Shown here: positions 62,312 to 64,000 of the stretch, piece by piece
How positions within the stretch are numbered: the first letter of the stretch is position 1
Layout of the letters: every line of letters begins with the position of its first letter
From: Antedon mediterranea
Taxonomy: Eukaryota > Echinodermata > Crinoidea > Comatulida > Antedonidae
Direction of reading: 5' to 3'
Length of the DNA stretch: 64,000 nt
Assembly: GCF_964355755.1 (NCBI RefSeq)
Contig: NC_092673.1
Span: forward strand, 28,587,001 to 28,651,000
Translations under genes and position numbers: made by a program
The notes under the pieces: model-generated
Told to the model about the DNA's origin: nothing
Seen by the model: only the letters and a program-made list of their open reading frames with translations
Database searches by the model: none

Positions 62312-63712
62312 CTACTTTTTCAAAAGGCCACTGTAAGAAAAAAAAAAGATATTCATTAATAACACTAACAATAATTAATTCTAATTTTTAATATACAGAA
62401 TTTATTGTGATACCATTGTCTGAATATTCAATATTTTTCATATTATTATATGTTTTATAGAAAGAAGGCACTAAATGATCTTTTTCTACACAGATACTAG
62501 ATACAGTAGGCCACCCTTAACGTTAATAAATTAATCAATACAAATTTGATTTCATTATGTTATGTACTGTATCTATATGCTAAATATGCTAATTTTTTCT
62601 GGCTGTTCTACTTGATCATTTGGATTGTTTTGTATATCCATTGAGATCGAACCACTGATACCCACAGCATTTTTATTTTTTCAGTAATTTATATACATTA
62701 TATAAATCCAAAGGCAAATTACTGAAAAATTATATATATTGTTTCATTGACTGATTTCAAGATGGTGACATTTAAAAGCTTCAGCTAAGCAGGACATGCG
62801 CGCGAGCTGAAGCCAAAGTGTTTTCTTTAATACAACACTGGAGGCAGTGTATGGTAATAGTCTTATCTAATCCATTACATCTATTGATTCCTTTAAATTA
62901 TGCATACAGCCATGGTCTGCTTTATTACTTAACAATGTTAAGACATTTTAAATATTCATGGTGCACTTATTTACACCTACCACTGCTTTACGTTACTTGC
63001 CTTTCAATAATTTAGCTTACAGAAAGTGCCTTTTTAAAATCTGTTTTTCTTTTAAATCAAATATTACACCTGAACTCTATAACTAACTGTTGTTTGGTTT
63101 TAATTTATTTTTTTTATTTCATACGCATCCAACTGAGCTGTCCTGCGTGTGTTCCTAGACACTTTTGGGCTAGCCTAAAATATCCAGCTGTCCTGCAAAG
63201 ATTCCTGGACACTCTTAGGCTAGCCTAAAATATCCAGCTGTCCTGGATATGTTCCTAGACATGTACCTAGACACTTTTAGGCTAGCCTAAAATATCCAGC
63301 AGTCCTGGATGTGTTCCTAGACACTCTTAGGCTAGCCTAAAATATCCAGCTGTCATGGATGTGTTCCTAGACACTCTTAGGCTAGCCTAAAATATCCAGC
63401 TGTCCTGGATGTGTTCCTAGACATGTACCTAGACACTTTTAGGCTAGCCTAAAATATCCAGCTGTCCTGCAGGTATTCCTGGTCATTTCTGGTTGTAATG
63501 AATAGAAAGTTTTGATAGAGAGTTGCCCGACTGAATACTTACCTAACAAGCTCAATAGGCAACGGGAAGATGATCGTAGAGTTCTTCTCGGCGGAAATGT
63601 TGCTCAGTGTTTGCAGATAACGGAGCTGGAGAGCGGCGGGTGATTCCGCGATAACGTCAGCGGCTTCTTTCAATGCACGTGAAGCATTCTGTTCACCTTC
63701 AGCAGCAATGAC
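62312..63712 (-). CDS. STOM: Stomatin, C-terminal coding exons (partial)
   Basis: A membrane-hairpin SPFH/prohibitin-fold scaffold protein that oligomerises at the inner face of the plasma membrane and modulates channels and transporters. Two coding exons are in view: 63543-63712 and 62312-62330, joined AG|T across a GT/AG intron. The first reads [20 protein letters not shown] and [20 protein letters not shown] then PLPIEL, nearly identical to human stomatin's oligomerisation segment. The last exon encodes only SGLLKK and a TAG stop, so the tail is shorter than in human. Residues upstream of this exon, including the hairpin and most of the SPFH domain, lie beyond the right edge. Confidence 0.94.
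63137..63480. repeat. Minisatellite of about 50-62 bp in the last stomatin intron
   Basis: Seven units share the block CTTAGGCTAGCCTAAAATAT followed by CCAGCTGTCCTGGATGTG. Two units carry an extra ACATGTACCTAG segment. The TTAGGCTAGCCTAA part is itself palindromic. The array ends about 60 bp from the donor of the penultimate exon. Confidence 0.85.
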
Positions 63713-64000
63713 CTAAATATAAATTATTTCGAACAAAATCAACATACAGTATGTGTACAAACAATAAAGAATCATTTGGTCAAGGGACATACAGACTCAA
63801 ATAAGTCCGTCACTGTCCTCCCTTTTTATATAATTTATTTCAAACAAAGAAGAAGAAATGTGCATTCCATTCCATTATAAAAGCAAAAAGTAAATATACA
63901 AAAAACAAAACTTTCAAAATGGTAGAAGAATAGTGGACTCATATATGATTCGAACACCTGACAATAACATTAAAAGCATCTGTAAGATATTTTAATACTA

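Overview
This is animal nuclear DNA: AT-rich, intron-dense, with vertebrate-like orthologues split by GT-AG introns and heavily loaded with repeats. Three traits point to an echinoderm: a CR1-like LINE carrying a 2A-type 'GDIESNPGP' motif (such LINEs are known from sea urchin), dense CTAGGCCTAG-type palindromes, and numerous palindromic MITEs. I cannot fix the class from sequence alone.

Layout. 1-1266: repeat-rich DNA ending in a cluster of small palindromic elements. 1267-16354: two head-to-tail copies of a 7,544-bp DNA transposon, each with the same multi-exon 1,251-aa transposase gene on the minus strand. 16355-18310: more palindromic repeats. 18356-19246: an intronless rhodopsin-type GPCR (minus). 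21013-25395: RABGGTB, the Rab geranylgeranyltransferase beta subunit (minus, 9 coding exons). 26757-56924: CNTRL, centriolin (minus, 41 coding exons, 2,294 aa by my splice model). Its introns hold a partly deleted 2A-bearing LINE, a hAT-like element, tRNA-derived SINEs, many MITEs and three large satellite tracts. 57453-57560: probable bidirectional promoter. 58004-58729: HDHD3 (plus). 62312-63712: the last two coding exons of stomatin (minus), running off the right edge.

All splice models were assembled by hand from GT/AG (one GC/AG) sites, with reading phase checked exon by exon; exon ends may be off by a base or two. The host genes are housekeeping or cytoskeletal: Rab prenylation, centriole maturation and abscission, a HAD-family protein and a membrane scaffold. 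They do not form an operon-like pathway. The linkage is still informative, since human CNTRL and STOM lie close together on 9q33 and HDHD3 is on the same arm (9q32).

The most unusual items are the precise transposon dimer with intact genes, the LINE that keeps its signal/2A/PHD/endonuclease half but has lost its reverse-transcriptase core, and a 19-bp tandem repeat that multiplies a CNTRL splice donor.
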